Shown piece after piece: positions 1 through 4,231 of a DNA stretch of 6,255 bases. A program made the translations under genes and the position numbers. Source of the DNA: a bacterium (GTDB taxonomy: Bacteria; Hydrogenedentota; Hydrogenedentia; Hydrogenedentiales; SLHB01). The DNA lies in NCBI GenBank assembly GCA_024231375.1, contig JAAEQP010000552.1, positions 1 through 6,255 of the forward strand. The letters run 5' to 3'. The number at the start of each line of letters is the position of its first letter. The first letter of the stretch is position 1. The notes under the pieces are model-generated. The model was not told the origin of the DNA, ran no database searches, and saw only the letters and a program-made list of their open reading frames with translations.

Positions 1-22
1 AATGCGCAGTTAACTGCGCATT
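1..22. repeat. Perfect 22-bp palindrome
   Basis: Each half reads AATGCGCAGTT and the two halves are exact reverse complements, with an HpaI-type GTTAAC centre. It lies 32 bases beyond the stop codon of the 100-residue gene. As RNA it would fold into a 9-bp stem with a TTAA loop, so a terminator is possible, but the sequence beyond the window edge is needed to see a U-tract in the gene's direction. A dimeric-protein operator or a recombination or replication site is equally possible. The palindrome may extend beyond base 1. Confidence 0.75.
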
Positions 23-54
23 TGTCTCGCCCACACGCGCGCGGAGCACCCACG

Positions 55-357
55 TCAAGCGCCTGCCAGCATCAGCGGCTTGTGACACGCCGGGGTATCA
101 GGAAACTGTTCGTCATCCCGCGCTATGGACACCCTAACCGCCAACTCTCCCGCACGCTTGCTGGGGATGCCGTGAGCCACAGCGCGCTTATATGTCCTCA
201 TGAGGTGGTTTGCCCCGCGCTGTGCGTCCACATCCCGGTCGATGATCTCCTGAATCCACTCCTGAACGTTGGTTGCTCGACTGCCAAGGATTCTCCCCAG
301 CTTGGCCGAAATGAGACAGGCTTGCTCTTCGGTGAGGTTGACGATGAATTCAGACAT
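55..357 (-). CDS. Hypothetical 100-aa protein, possible ribbon-helix-helix regulator
   Basis: The family is not recognised. The start at 357 is chosen because AAGGAG lies six bases upstream; an in-frame ATG at 381 has no such site. The protein starts MSEFIVNLTEEQ. Residues 3-8 could be a short beta strand, residues 9-24 a helix and residues 30-43 (NVQEWIQEIIDRDV) a second helix, an arrangement that resembles a ribbon-helix-helix DNA-binding fold. Residues 44-75 are basic and probably helical; the tail from 80 to 100 looks disordered. It has its own promoter (508-536) rather than depending only on parA read-through, and a leader of about 145 bases. Its place beside the partition genes would suit a regulator or accessory partition factor, but that is inference. 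Confidence 0.75.
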   Translation of the reverse strand: MSEFIVNLTEEQACLISAKLGRILGSRATNVQEWIQEIIDRDVDAQRGANHLMRTYKRAVAHGIPSKRAGELAVRVSIARDDEQFPDTPACHKPLMLAGA

Positions 358-462
358 GACACGCTCCTTCGCGGAACGCATGAGGGAATTTACGCGGCGG
401 GATCGTGGTATAGTGGGGTGTAGGCCGTCCGCGTGCTTACCCCATGCGTTCGGTTTAGGCTC

Positions 463-487
463 GTGGCGAGTGTTTGCGCACTCCCAC
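463..487 (-). other. Leader hairpin of the 100-aa gene
   Basis: In the transcript (minus strand) GTGGGAGTG pairs with CACTCGCCAC around a CGCAAA loop, giving a nine-pair stem with one bulged base. It begins about 14 bases after the predicted transcription start of the 508-536 promoter and lies more than 100 bases before the start codon. No U-tract follows, so it is not a classical terminator. It could stabilise the 5' end or be part of leader regulation; chance cannot be excluded. Confidence 0.35.
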
Positions 488-507
488 GGGCCGCTTCAAT
501 TTCTGTC

Positions 508-536
508 AGCCTAGCACGAATGGTGCGGGGCGTCAA
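508..536 (-). promoter_or_regulatory. Sigma70-type promoter for the 100-aa gene
   Basis: On the minus strand TTGACG (bases 536-531) and TAGGCT (513-508) are separated by exactly 17 bases. The -35 box matches five of six consensus positions; the -10 box keeps the key TA and final T. Predicted transcription start is near base 501, giving a long untranslated leader before the ATG at 357. The spacer contains GCAC-CATTC-GTGC, a small inverted repeat between the two boxes that could be an operator. Confidence 0.7.
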
Positions 537-546
537 GGGGGTTAAT

Positions 547-556
547 CGAATATTCG
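547..556. promoter_or_regulatory. CGAATATTCG palindrome upstream of promoter
   Basis: A 10-bp palindrome centred on GAATATTC, eleven bases upstream of the -35 box (counting from the 8-bp core) and just past the stop codon of the small partition gene. The same 8-bp core occurs upstream of the putative parA promoter at 1521-1528. It could be a shared operator or an AT-rich UP element. Confidence 0.4.
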
Positions 557-564
557 TCTAGGCG

Positions 565-819
565 TCAATACCCATGCTCCTCCAACCATGGCCGTACCGC
601 CTCGTCTATCAGTACGCCCATGTCGAACACTTCGGGCCGTCGCCCGATCCGCTCTTTGAGCACCGCCAGGTCCAGCCGATCCTTCAGCTCCGGCAACATG
701 TGGCAGAACAGCTTGGCATCCCTACCGGGCACGTTCGGCACCCGTGTCCCGCGTCGCGGCTCTTGCGCTGCGAAGTCGGCCGCCTCGTCTGCAATCCGTT
801 TAGGCGTTTTGGGTGGCAC
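565..819 (-). CDS. Small partition partner, ParB-like ribbon-helix-helix protein
   Basis: An 84-aa protein, read as the centromere-binding partner of the adjacent ParA. It starts with GTG at 819, supported by GGAGGA seven to eight bases upstream, and overlaps the 3' end of parA by 20 bases in another frame, so the two are translated together. Residues 1-34 are basic and low in hydrophobics, like the flexible N-terminal tail of type Ib centromere-binding proteins. Residues 35-42 (AKLFCHML) can form the DNA-contacting beta strand, 43-57 (PELKDRLDLAVLKER) helix 1 and about 64-82 (VFDMGVLIDEAVRPWLEEH) helix 2. In type Ib systems such a protein binds the centromere, stimulates the ParA ATPase and often represses the operon. 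The assignment rests on context and predicted fold, not on a recognised sequence signature. Confidence 0.7.
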   Translation of the reverse strand: MPPKTPKRIADEAADFAAQEPRRGTRVPNVPGRDAKLFCHMLPELKDRLDLAVLKERIGRRPEVFDMGVLIDEAVRPWLEEHGY

Positions 820-1477
820 GTATCAGTTCCTCCGCTATGTGTTCGATGTCCGCTATGGCCGCGTCCACTTGCCGACACGCACGCCGGTTGCCCTGCACGG
901 TGTCCCGGTAGTCTCGCAGCGTCAAGCCGTCTCTCAGTGCATCCTGGTACACGGTGCGGGCGGGCAGCACGGCGTCCAGGCAGACAAGGCCGTCGGGAAG
1001 GATGGCATCGAAGTAGGCTTTCAGCTTCGCCAGGCTGGCATTCGGATGGACGAACACGGGCAACACCACGAACCGGGCATCCACTTGGCGAAGGACGGGC
1101 AACACGTGGGCCCCAAGGCTGTGCTCATCGAATCCGCTCGCTCGCATCGGTAGGACAATCACGTCGGCCGCGCCAAGGGCAAGCCGTGTCATGAAGCCGG
1201 GCTTCGATTCGCCGGGCACGTCCAGAATCACCGCGTCGTGTTCAAGCGCCTTGCTCAGTCCATCGCGTGCTGTGCGTTCGTTTAGGTGGTAAAAATACGA
1301 CTTGCAAGTCGTATTTGCCCGATCCCGCCGCCATGCCGCTAGTGAACCCTGGGGATCCAGCTCGACAAGCGCCACAGAGCCGTAGGCTTTCCGGAAGGCT
1401 TCCGAGTGCGCCAGGCACAAAGACAGCGTGGACTTCGCCAGTCCGCCCTTCGTGCCAGCTATCGCATAGGTTGCCAT
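800..1477 (-). CDS. parA: ParA-family partition ATPase
   Basis: A 225-aa ParA/MinD-family P-loop ATPase, the motor that segregates low-copy plasmids or plasmid-prophages over the nucleoid. Residues 8-17 (GTKGGLAKST) are the deviant Walker A motif, with signature lysine K10 and catalytic-loop K15; alanine at 14 replaces the usual glycine. Residues 36-44 (ALVELDPQG) are the Walker A' region with D41, and 83-89 (VILDVPG) are Walker B with D86. VIVLPMRAS (106-114) matches the conserved strand after Walker B. The length and the lack of an N-terminal helix-turn-helix fit the short, type Ib-like ParA. A small ribbon-helix-helix-like gene overlaps its 3' end. No Shine-Dalgarno sequence precedes the ATG at 1477, and the best promoter lies so close that the mRNA may be nearly leaderless. 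Codons 54-62 contain a perfect 24-bp palindrome. Confidence 0.92.
   Translation of the reverse strand: MATYAIAGTKGGLAKSTLSLCLAHSEAFRKAYGSVALVELDPQGSLAAWRRDRANTTCKSYFYHLNERTARDGLSKALEHDAVILDVPGESKPGFMTRLALGAADVIVLPMRASGFDEHSLGAHVLPVLRQVDARFVVLPVFVHPNASLAKLKAYFDAILPDGLVCLDAVLPARTVYQDALRDGLTLRDYRDTVQGNRRACRQVDAAIADIEHIAEELIRATQNA
1293..1316. repeat. Perfect 24-bp palindrome inside parA
   Basis: Half-site AAATACGACTTG is followed by its exact reverse complement. It spans codons 54-62 of parA, in the variable stretch between the Walker A' and Walker B regions, and encodes roughly NTTCKSYF. It has the same length and outer layout (AAATNNGAC, six bases, GTCNNATTT) as the near-perfect inverted repeat at 1871-1894. 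It could be a binding site for the partition partner or another dimeric protein, or it could act as an RNA hairpin. Confidence 0.8.
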
Positions 1478-1485
1478 GACGGATA

Positions 1486-1674
1486 TCAGAATAGACTATT
1501 GACAGGATTGGCGCAATACTGAATATTCCACCAGTCCCCTACCCGCGCGCGGGTGGGTATCAGGTGACGGACATATTGTTCAGGCGAAGAATATGTCCCC
1601 CTGTAGCCCGCGCCCACATGGGCACCCGAAACCCGAAACGCCCTGTACGCCCCTCTAAGGCGTTTTCTCCCCAT
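1486..1674 (-). CDS. Doubtful 62-aa ORF upstream of parA
   Basis: This open frame ends eight bases before the parA start codon. It begins MGRKRLRGAYRAF and is rich in Arg and Gly; residues around 25-40 (YRGTYSSPEQYVRHL) look protein-like, faintly recalling small antirestriction-type proteins, but I cannot assign a family. Against it: the ATG at 1674 has only a G-rich GAGGGG about 13 bases away, too far for a normal ribosome binding site. The frame also runs through two inverted repeats (1541-1554 and 1569-1598) and the predicted parA promoter. It may be a truncated gene remnant or not a gene at all. Confidence 0.28.
   Translation of the reverse strand: MGRKRLRGAYRAFRVSGAHVGAGYRGTYSSPEQYVRHLIPTRARVGDWWNIQYCANPVNSLF
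1488..1516 (-). promoter_or_regulatory. Putative parA promoter
   Basis: On the minus strand TTGCGC (1516-1511) and TATTCT (1493-1488) are separated by 17 bases. The -35 box is weak and the -10 box matches four of six consensus bases. The expected transcription start is near 1481-1482, only four or five bases before the ATG at 1477. This agrees with the absence of a ribosome binding site there. The GAATATTC palindrome at 1521-1528 lies four bases upstream of the -35 box. Confidence 0.45.
1521..1528. promoter_or_regulatory. GAATATTC palindrome upstream of parA promoter
   Basis: An 8-bp palindrome, also found at 548-555 upstream of the other minus-strand promoter. These are the only two copies I see in the window. 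It is a candidate operator for a shared regulator such as the small ribbon-helix-helix protein. If the doubtful 62-aa frame is real, these bases would also be part of its codons. Confidence 0.35.
1541..1554. repeat. ACCCGCGCGCGGGT palindrome
   Basis: A perfect 14-bp GC-rich palindrome, about 25 bases upstream of the predicted parA -35 box. It is one of a cluster of inverted repeats between the membrane-protein gene and parA. Confidence 0.6.
1569..1598. repeat. Inverted repeat GGACATATT / AATATGTCC
   Basis: Two exact 9-bp arms are separated by 12 bases. The half-site GGACATA also occurs, preceded by the same C, in the palindrome at 1871-1894. The arm spacing, a little over one helical turn plus the arm length, would suit a dimer or dimer-of-dimers binding site upstream of parA. 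Confidence 0.6.
1636..1665. other. Weak hairpin AAACGCC / GGCGTTT
   Basis: Seven-base arms enclose 16 bases and are followed on the plus strand by TTTTCTCCCC. It resembles a weak terminator for plus-strand transcription, but I see no plus-strand gene ending here. It is listed because it is one of several inverted repeats packed into this stretch. Confidence 0.25.
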
Positions 1675-1758
1675 CCCGGTATGCTACCCCTCGCGAGCCG
1701 CCGTTTTCACGCCAGCGCGTGCTCGCACCGGGTGCAATGGGCGGGATTTGCGGCTGGA

Positions 1759-1796
1759 AGGGTGGGGGGTTGGGTGAATGGTGGGTGGAGTACAGC
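1759..1796 (+). repeat. Direct repeat copy 1 (38-base unit)
   Basis: The last 25 bases (1772-1796, GGGTGAATGGTGGG then TGGAGTACAGC) are identical to copy 2; the first 13 are G-rich and diverged. The copy is followed directly by the TCTGCAAATTTGCAGA palindrome. Confidence 0.75.
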
Positions 1797-1812
1797 TCTG
1801 CAAATTTGCAGA
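1797..1812. repeat. TCTGCAAATTTGCAGA palindrome
   Basis: A perfect 16-bp palindrome lying directly after repeat copy 1, in the gap before copy 2. It differs in sequence from the palindrome that occupies the next gap, while the flanking repeats are conserved. Confidence 0.7.
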
Positions 1813-1826
1813 CCCTCTTTCGTGTG

Positions 1827-1864
1827 TTGGTGGCGAGCCGGGTGAATGGTGGGTGGAGTACAGC
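1827..1864 (+). repeat. Direct repeat copy 2 (38-base unit)
   Basis: The unit begins TTGGTGGCGAGCC and continues with the same 25 bases as copy 1. Its start is 68 bases after that of copy 1. The first 14 bases match copy 3 at 13 positions. Confidence 0.8.
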
Positions 1865-1870
1865 AGCACA

Positions 1871-1894
1871 AAATCGGACACGTATGTCCGATTT
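1871..1894. repeat. Inverted repeat AAATCGGACA / TGTCCGATTT
   Basis: Two exact 10-bp arms flank CGTA. The 24-bp overall length and the positions of AAAT, GAC, GTC and ATTT coincide with the palindrome inside parA at 1293-1316. It fills the gap between repeat copies 2 and 3 and overlaps the first two bases of copy 3. As RNA it is a 10-bp stem with a tetraloop. Confidence 0.75.
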
Positions 1895-1930
1895 GGTGGG
1901 GAGCCGGGCGAACGCGGGGTGGACTACAAC
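1893..1930 (+). repeat. Direct repeat copy 3, diverged
   Basis: The unit begins TTGGTGGGGAGCC and its last 25 bases match copy 2 at 19 positions. Its start is 66 bases after that of copy 2. The final seven bases lie within the 3' end of the small membrane-protein gene, so its divergence may reflect coding constraint. Confidence 0.65.
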
Positions 1931-2037
1931 CCCAGCGCCTTCACCACGCAGCAAGCCGCGGCCGCCAGCACCACGAGCGCCATGCCGCCAGCGATGCCCA
2001 CGAGAATCAGGATTTCATCTACTCGTCTGTGTGTCAT
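1924..2037 (-). CDS. Small single-pass membrane protein, 37 aa
   Basis: The frame starts at ATG 2037 with MTHRRVDE, a short charged N-terminus that would stay in the cytoplasm. Residues 9-33 then form one hydrophobic helix (ILILVGIAGGMALVVLAAAACCVV), followed by KALGL. There is no lipobox-like arrangement after a signal peptide that I would trust. Its place at the end of the structural operon is where phages often keep holins, spanin parts or other small lysis membrane proteins, but nothing in the sequence identifies it as one. The ribosome binding site is poor (AAGACA close to the ATG); an in-frame GTG at 2052 is an alternative start. Its stop codon lies inside the third direct repeat. Confidence 0.5.
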   Translation of the reverse strand: MTHRRVDEILILVGIAGGMALVVLAAAACCVVKALGL

Positions 2038-2084
2038 ACGTGTCTTGTACACCAGAGGGCTGCGTAAAATGCGGGGAGGATTAC

Positions 2085-2132
2085 GCAAGCGCCGACCGGC
2101 GGAACGCGCATGATCAACCGGTCGGCGCTTGC
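2085..2132 (-). terminator. 15-bp perfect hairpin after the late operon
   Basis: GCAAGCGCCGACCGG pairs exactly with CCGGTCGGCGCTTGC across an 18-base loop. It lies about 90 bases beyond the stop codon of adhesin B and about 48 bases before the small membrane-protein gene. No U-tract follows on either strand, so it is not a textbook intrinsic terminator. It may be a partial terminator, an mRNA 3'-end stabiliser or an RNA-processing site. A smaller stem, GCGTAA (2062-2067) with TTACGC (2081-2086), abuts it and shares two bases. Confidence 0.5.
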
Positions 2133-2220
2133 TATGGGTCCAGGCGCTCAGCTGCTTAGACCTGGGCGCCCTTGCCCACGACAACAGGTCGCAGGCTAAC
2201 GGAGACGGTGCGTCGAAAAA

Positions 2221-3045
2221 TCAATACCACCGCCGGGTGCACGTGATGCCTGAATCGGAAACGCCGGTGTCGCCCACCGAGAGGTACACTTGCGCCAAGC
2301 TCATCTTGCCCGTGGTGATCGCCGGTGCGCTCGGTGACGCCGCTTCGGTGCCCTTCTCAATGCCAATGCCGCCGGTACTCGTGACGTACGTCACGTCAAT
2401 GCGCGGGTTGCCACTCGGGGCCGTGATCCCCGTGCTGTTCTGAGCGCTCGCCACCTTAATGCGCGTCATAGAAACGCCGCCATACCCAGCCGCGACACGT
2501 ACAGCCATCGTCGGCCCGCCTGTGGTCTGGGAAACCTCGAACTTGTCACCGTAGTCATAGACGCCGTCACCGATGCATGTGGGGGGGCCAAGAAAGTGAA
2601 ACTCTTCCGCCAAACTATCAGTAATCGATCCAGCGCTGACGGTGCCTGTCGTGGTGAGGTCGCCCGTGTGCGCGTCGATTTGTAGCTTGATGTTCGACGT
2701 GCCCGGCTCGTAGACATACAGCTTGCCGGGTCCGGTGGATGCGGTGTTGTCGAACAGGTAAATGAAACCCGTTCCCGTTGTACTCGCCTTCGGAGACAGG
2801 CGCAAATAGGCGTTGCCGGTGCCGGACTGCTCGGGCTGCACGCGGAGCCAGTAGCCCGCCTGCAGTTCGGGATATTGCGCGGTGAATGTCAGATCGCCGT
2901 CCAATGTAATGTTGCCGTCGGTGAGGATGTCGCCGGAGTCACAGAGGTCAACGCCGCCCGCAGGACTCAGACCCTTGCCGGTATCGCCGTATCCGCCCGC
3001 AATCTGGAGTTCTTCAATCTTCGTGGGGTTCGATCCTATTGCCAT
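2221..3045 (-). CDS. Tail fibre or adhesin-like protein B
   Basis: A 274-aa protein. The start at 3045 has AAGGAGG five bases upstream. Residues 36-56 (GDILTDGNITLDGDLTF) and 128-142 (GDLTTTGTVSAGSIT) look like the short Gly/Asp/Thr beta repeats of trimeric tail fibres. Residues 65-120 (LRVQPEQ to SNIK) have a beta-rich, carbohydrate-binding look but no clear family. Residues 157-274 are a domain also found in adhesin A: it runs from GDGVYDYGDKFEV through TTGGPTMAV, PRIDVTYV and APAITTGKMSLAQV to ITCTRRWY. This follows the pattern (M.V.V..G.G.V, RiDvV, LA.v.v, I.D.R) of C-terminal domains in phage baseplate and tail-fibre proteins. It probably sits at the host-contacting end of the tail. It ends the tight late operon and lies 15 bases from adhesin A. 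Confidence 0.8.
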   Translation of the reverse strand: MAIGSNPTKIEELQIAGGYGDTGKGLSPAGGVDLCDSGDILTDGNITLDGDLTFTAQYPELQAGYWLRVQPEQSGTGNAYLRLSPKASTTGTGFIYLFDNTASTGPGKLYVYEPGTSNIKLQIDAHTGDLTTTGTVSAGSITDSLAEEFHFLGPPTCIGDGVYDYGDKFEVSQTTGGPTMAVRVAAGYGGVSMTRIKVASAQNSTGITAPSGNPRIDVTYVTSTGGIGIEKGTEAASPSAPAITTGKMSLAQVYLSVGDTGVSDSGITCTRRWY

Positions 3046-3060
3046 GTCGGCCTCCTTGCC

Positions 3061-3795
3061 TTAGAGAAAGATCCGCGTATCCGTGATGCCCGTTGCCGTG
3101 ATTGACGCGGTGCCTGTGGTGAGTAGTATCTCCGCGAGCTTCATGTAACCCGTGCTGACGGCTGGTGCGCTCGGCCCCGTGTCCGCCGTGCCTGCCAGCA
3201 CCGATGCAACGGAGTACTCGGAGAGTTGCACCACGTCAATCCTGCTCTTGCCGGTAGCAGTCGGCGCGGTGATGGTGCTGGTGTTCTGGTTGCTGGCGCT
3301 CCACACGGGGCGGCGATCAACCTGGCCTTCGCCGCTCTTCACCGTCACCGCCATGCTTGCGCCGCCGGTCGTGGGGATAACTTCAAACTCGTTGCCGTAT
3401 CGGGCCACGCCATCACCCGCGCCGCGCAGTGTGGCGACGTGCTCGCCGAAACGGTCGAAGTGCGTGTTGATCTCTTCGTGCTGTGCCGACACGTTGGACA
3501 CGAGCCACTGATCCGTACCCGTCGAGATGCTGCGCGCGCTCGTACCATTGGCACCGCGTACCACTGTCAGGGTGTCGCCGGTTGACGTGGCGTCGCCCGT
3601 GCTGCTCCAAGCCGTGCATTCAACCTCCTCGCCGTTGCTGAGGTCTTGTGCCAGCCAGAAGGGAGGCGCAAGCCCGCACGCCTGCGCCCCTGCGATCTCG
3701 CCGATGCCCACCTTCAGTGCTGTGCCGGTGCTGTTGAGCGCGGTCTTCTGGTCGAAGTCGAAGTATCGGCAGGTGTCGTGTCGCCGGGTGCTCAT
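3061..3795 (-). CDS. Tail fibre or baseplate adhesin-like protein A
   Basis: A 244-aa protein whose ATG overlaps the stop codon of the 87-aa gene (ATGA), with AGAAGG seven bases upstream. Residues 1-100 are a beta-rich N-terminal domain. It contains TLTVVRGANGTSARSISTGT (75-94), close to a motif seen in phage tail proteins of the form LTVxRGxnGT followed by a Gly-rich strand. Residues 103-125 look helical. Residues 126-244 are the domain shared with adhesin B: GDGVARYGNEFEV, TTGGASMAV, SRIDVVQL, APAVSTGYMKLAEI and ITDTRIFL line up with the same landmarks. Two adjacent genes with the same C-terminal and different N-terminal domains suggest duplication, with one possibly attaching to the virion and the other to the receptor or to the first protein. 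Confidence 0.8.
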   Translation of the reverse strand: MSTRRHDTCRYFDFDQKTALNSTGTALKVGIGEIAGAQACGLAPPFWLAQDLSNGEEVECTAWSSTGDATSTGDTLTVVRGANGTSARSISTGTDQWLVSNVSAQHEEINTHFDRFGEHVATLRGAGDGVARYGNEFEVIPTTGGASMAVTVKSGEGQVDRRPVWSASNQNTSTITAPTATGKSRIDVVQLSEYSVASVLAGTADTGPSAPAVSTGYMKLAEILLTTGTASITATGITDTRIFL

Positions 3796-4055
3796 GGCGT
3801 CACCTTCTCTAGGCGCGCTTCAATGGTGCGGATGATGTCCGCCTGGATGTTGACGTGCTGCTGTAGCCCGTCGCGACGCGCCATCTGTCTGCAGTAGTCC
3901 GGCGTGCTCACGCCTTCCTCGCCGCAGGCGATACGCCAGGCGATGCTCCGCAGGTCTAGCTCGGCTCCCGCCGCTGTCGCCAGCAGCTTCTCGTAGTGCT
4001 TGCGCGTTGCCGCGAGGTAGCTGCGGGCGTTCTGGATTTCTTGTTCATCGGTCAT
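3792..4055 (-). CDS. Hypothetical 87-aa helical protein
   Basis: Not recognised. The start at 4055 has AAGGAAG seven bases upstream. The protein is almost wholly helical and charged, beginning MTDEQEIQNARSYLAATRKHYEKLL, with a central Cys-containing segment (RIACGEEGVSTPDYC, about 41-55) and a final amphipathic helix (NIQADIIRTIEARLEK). Its stop overlaps the ATG of adhesin A by four bases, so the two are translationally coupled. A small adaptor, chaperone or connector for the tail-fibre proteins fits the position but is a guess. Confidence 0.75.
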   Translation of the reverse strand: MTDEQEIQNARSYLAATRKHYEKLLATAAGAELDLRSIAWRIACGEEGVSTPDYCRQMARRDGLQQHVNIQADIIRTIEARLEKVTP

Positions 4056-4091
4056 GGGTTCACTTCCTTGTGGTTAGGCACGCCGCCGCCC

Positions 4092-4229
4092 TTAGCGGGG
4101 TTGTTGCTTTTTCTCTTCCGTCAGAGCATCGACGATGCCCCTGAAAACCTCCTCCGCCTCCGGCGGGGTCAACCCTTGCTTGGCACACGTAGCGAACACC
4201 CGTTCGCGAAGTTGCTCCCTTGTGTCCAT
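4092..4229 (-). CDS. Hypothetical 45-aa protein
   Basis: This short frame reads MDTREQLRERVFATCAKQGL, followed by a Pro-Pro turn, a helix EAEEVFRGIVDALTEEKK and QQPR. The ATG at 4229 has AGGGAG five bases upstream, and the TAG of the coiled-coil gene lies between that site and the ATG, the same coupling seen at several other junctions of this operon. It encodes two short amphipathic helices joined by a turn. No family is recognised. Confidence 0.65.
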   Translation of the reverse strand: MDTREQLRERVFATCAKQGLTPPEAEEVFRGIVDALTEEKKQQPR

Positions 4230-4231
4230 GG

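Larger units (their letters stand above)
1675..1923. other. Repeat-rich non-coding region between membrane gene and parA locus
   Basis: No convincing gene lies here on either strand; the open frames that cross it are repetitive translations of the direct repeats and lack ribosome binding sites. It holds three copies of a G-rich direct repeat (the third runs into the end of the membrane-protein gene), two palindromes placed between the copies, and a strongly G-rich plus strand at 1760-1790. Beside a ParA locus, such a region is the natural candidate for a centromere or replication origin, but no known iteron or parS consensus is recognised. Confidence 0.6.

Noticed and set aside
574..1194. Long plus-strand open frame opposite parA
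   Set aside because: It is antisense to parA and its partner, both of which have clear family features. The frame is Arg/Pro/Gly-rich, has no ribosome binding site and looks like GC-rich shadow coding.
1759..1930. CRISPR array
   Set aside because: There are only three repeat copies, the third is diverged, the repeat is not CRISPR-like, the gaps contain palindromes rather than unique spacers, and there are no cas genes.
1655..2159. Open frames on both strands across the direct repeats
   Set aside because: Their sequences are low-complexity translations of the G-rich/C-rich repeats (Pro/His/Thr or Gly/Trp/Val-rich), with no usable ribosome binding sites.
2133..2220. Possible tRNA or small RNA from the GGTCCAGG and CCTGG pairing near 2135-2165
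   Set aside because: Only a short stem forms; there is no T-loop, anticodon arm or acceptor end that would support a tRNA, and no promoter for a separate RNA.
2380..2395. Perfect 16-bp palindrome CGTGACGTACGTCACG
   Set aside because: It lies inside the shared domain of adhesin B, encoding DVTYVT, where repeated Val and Thr codons easily create such symmetry. It does not share the half-sites of the palindromes around the par locus.
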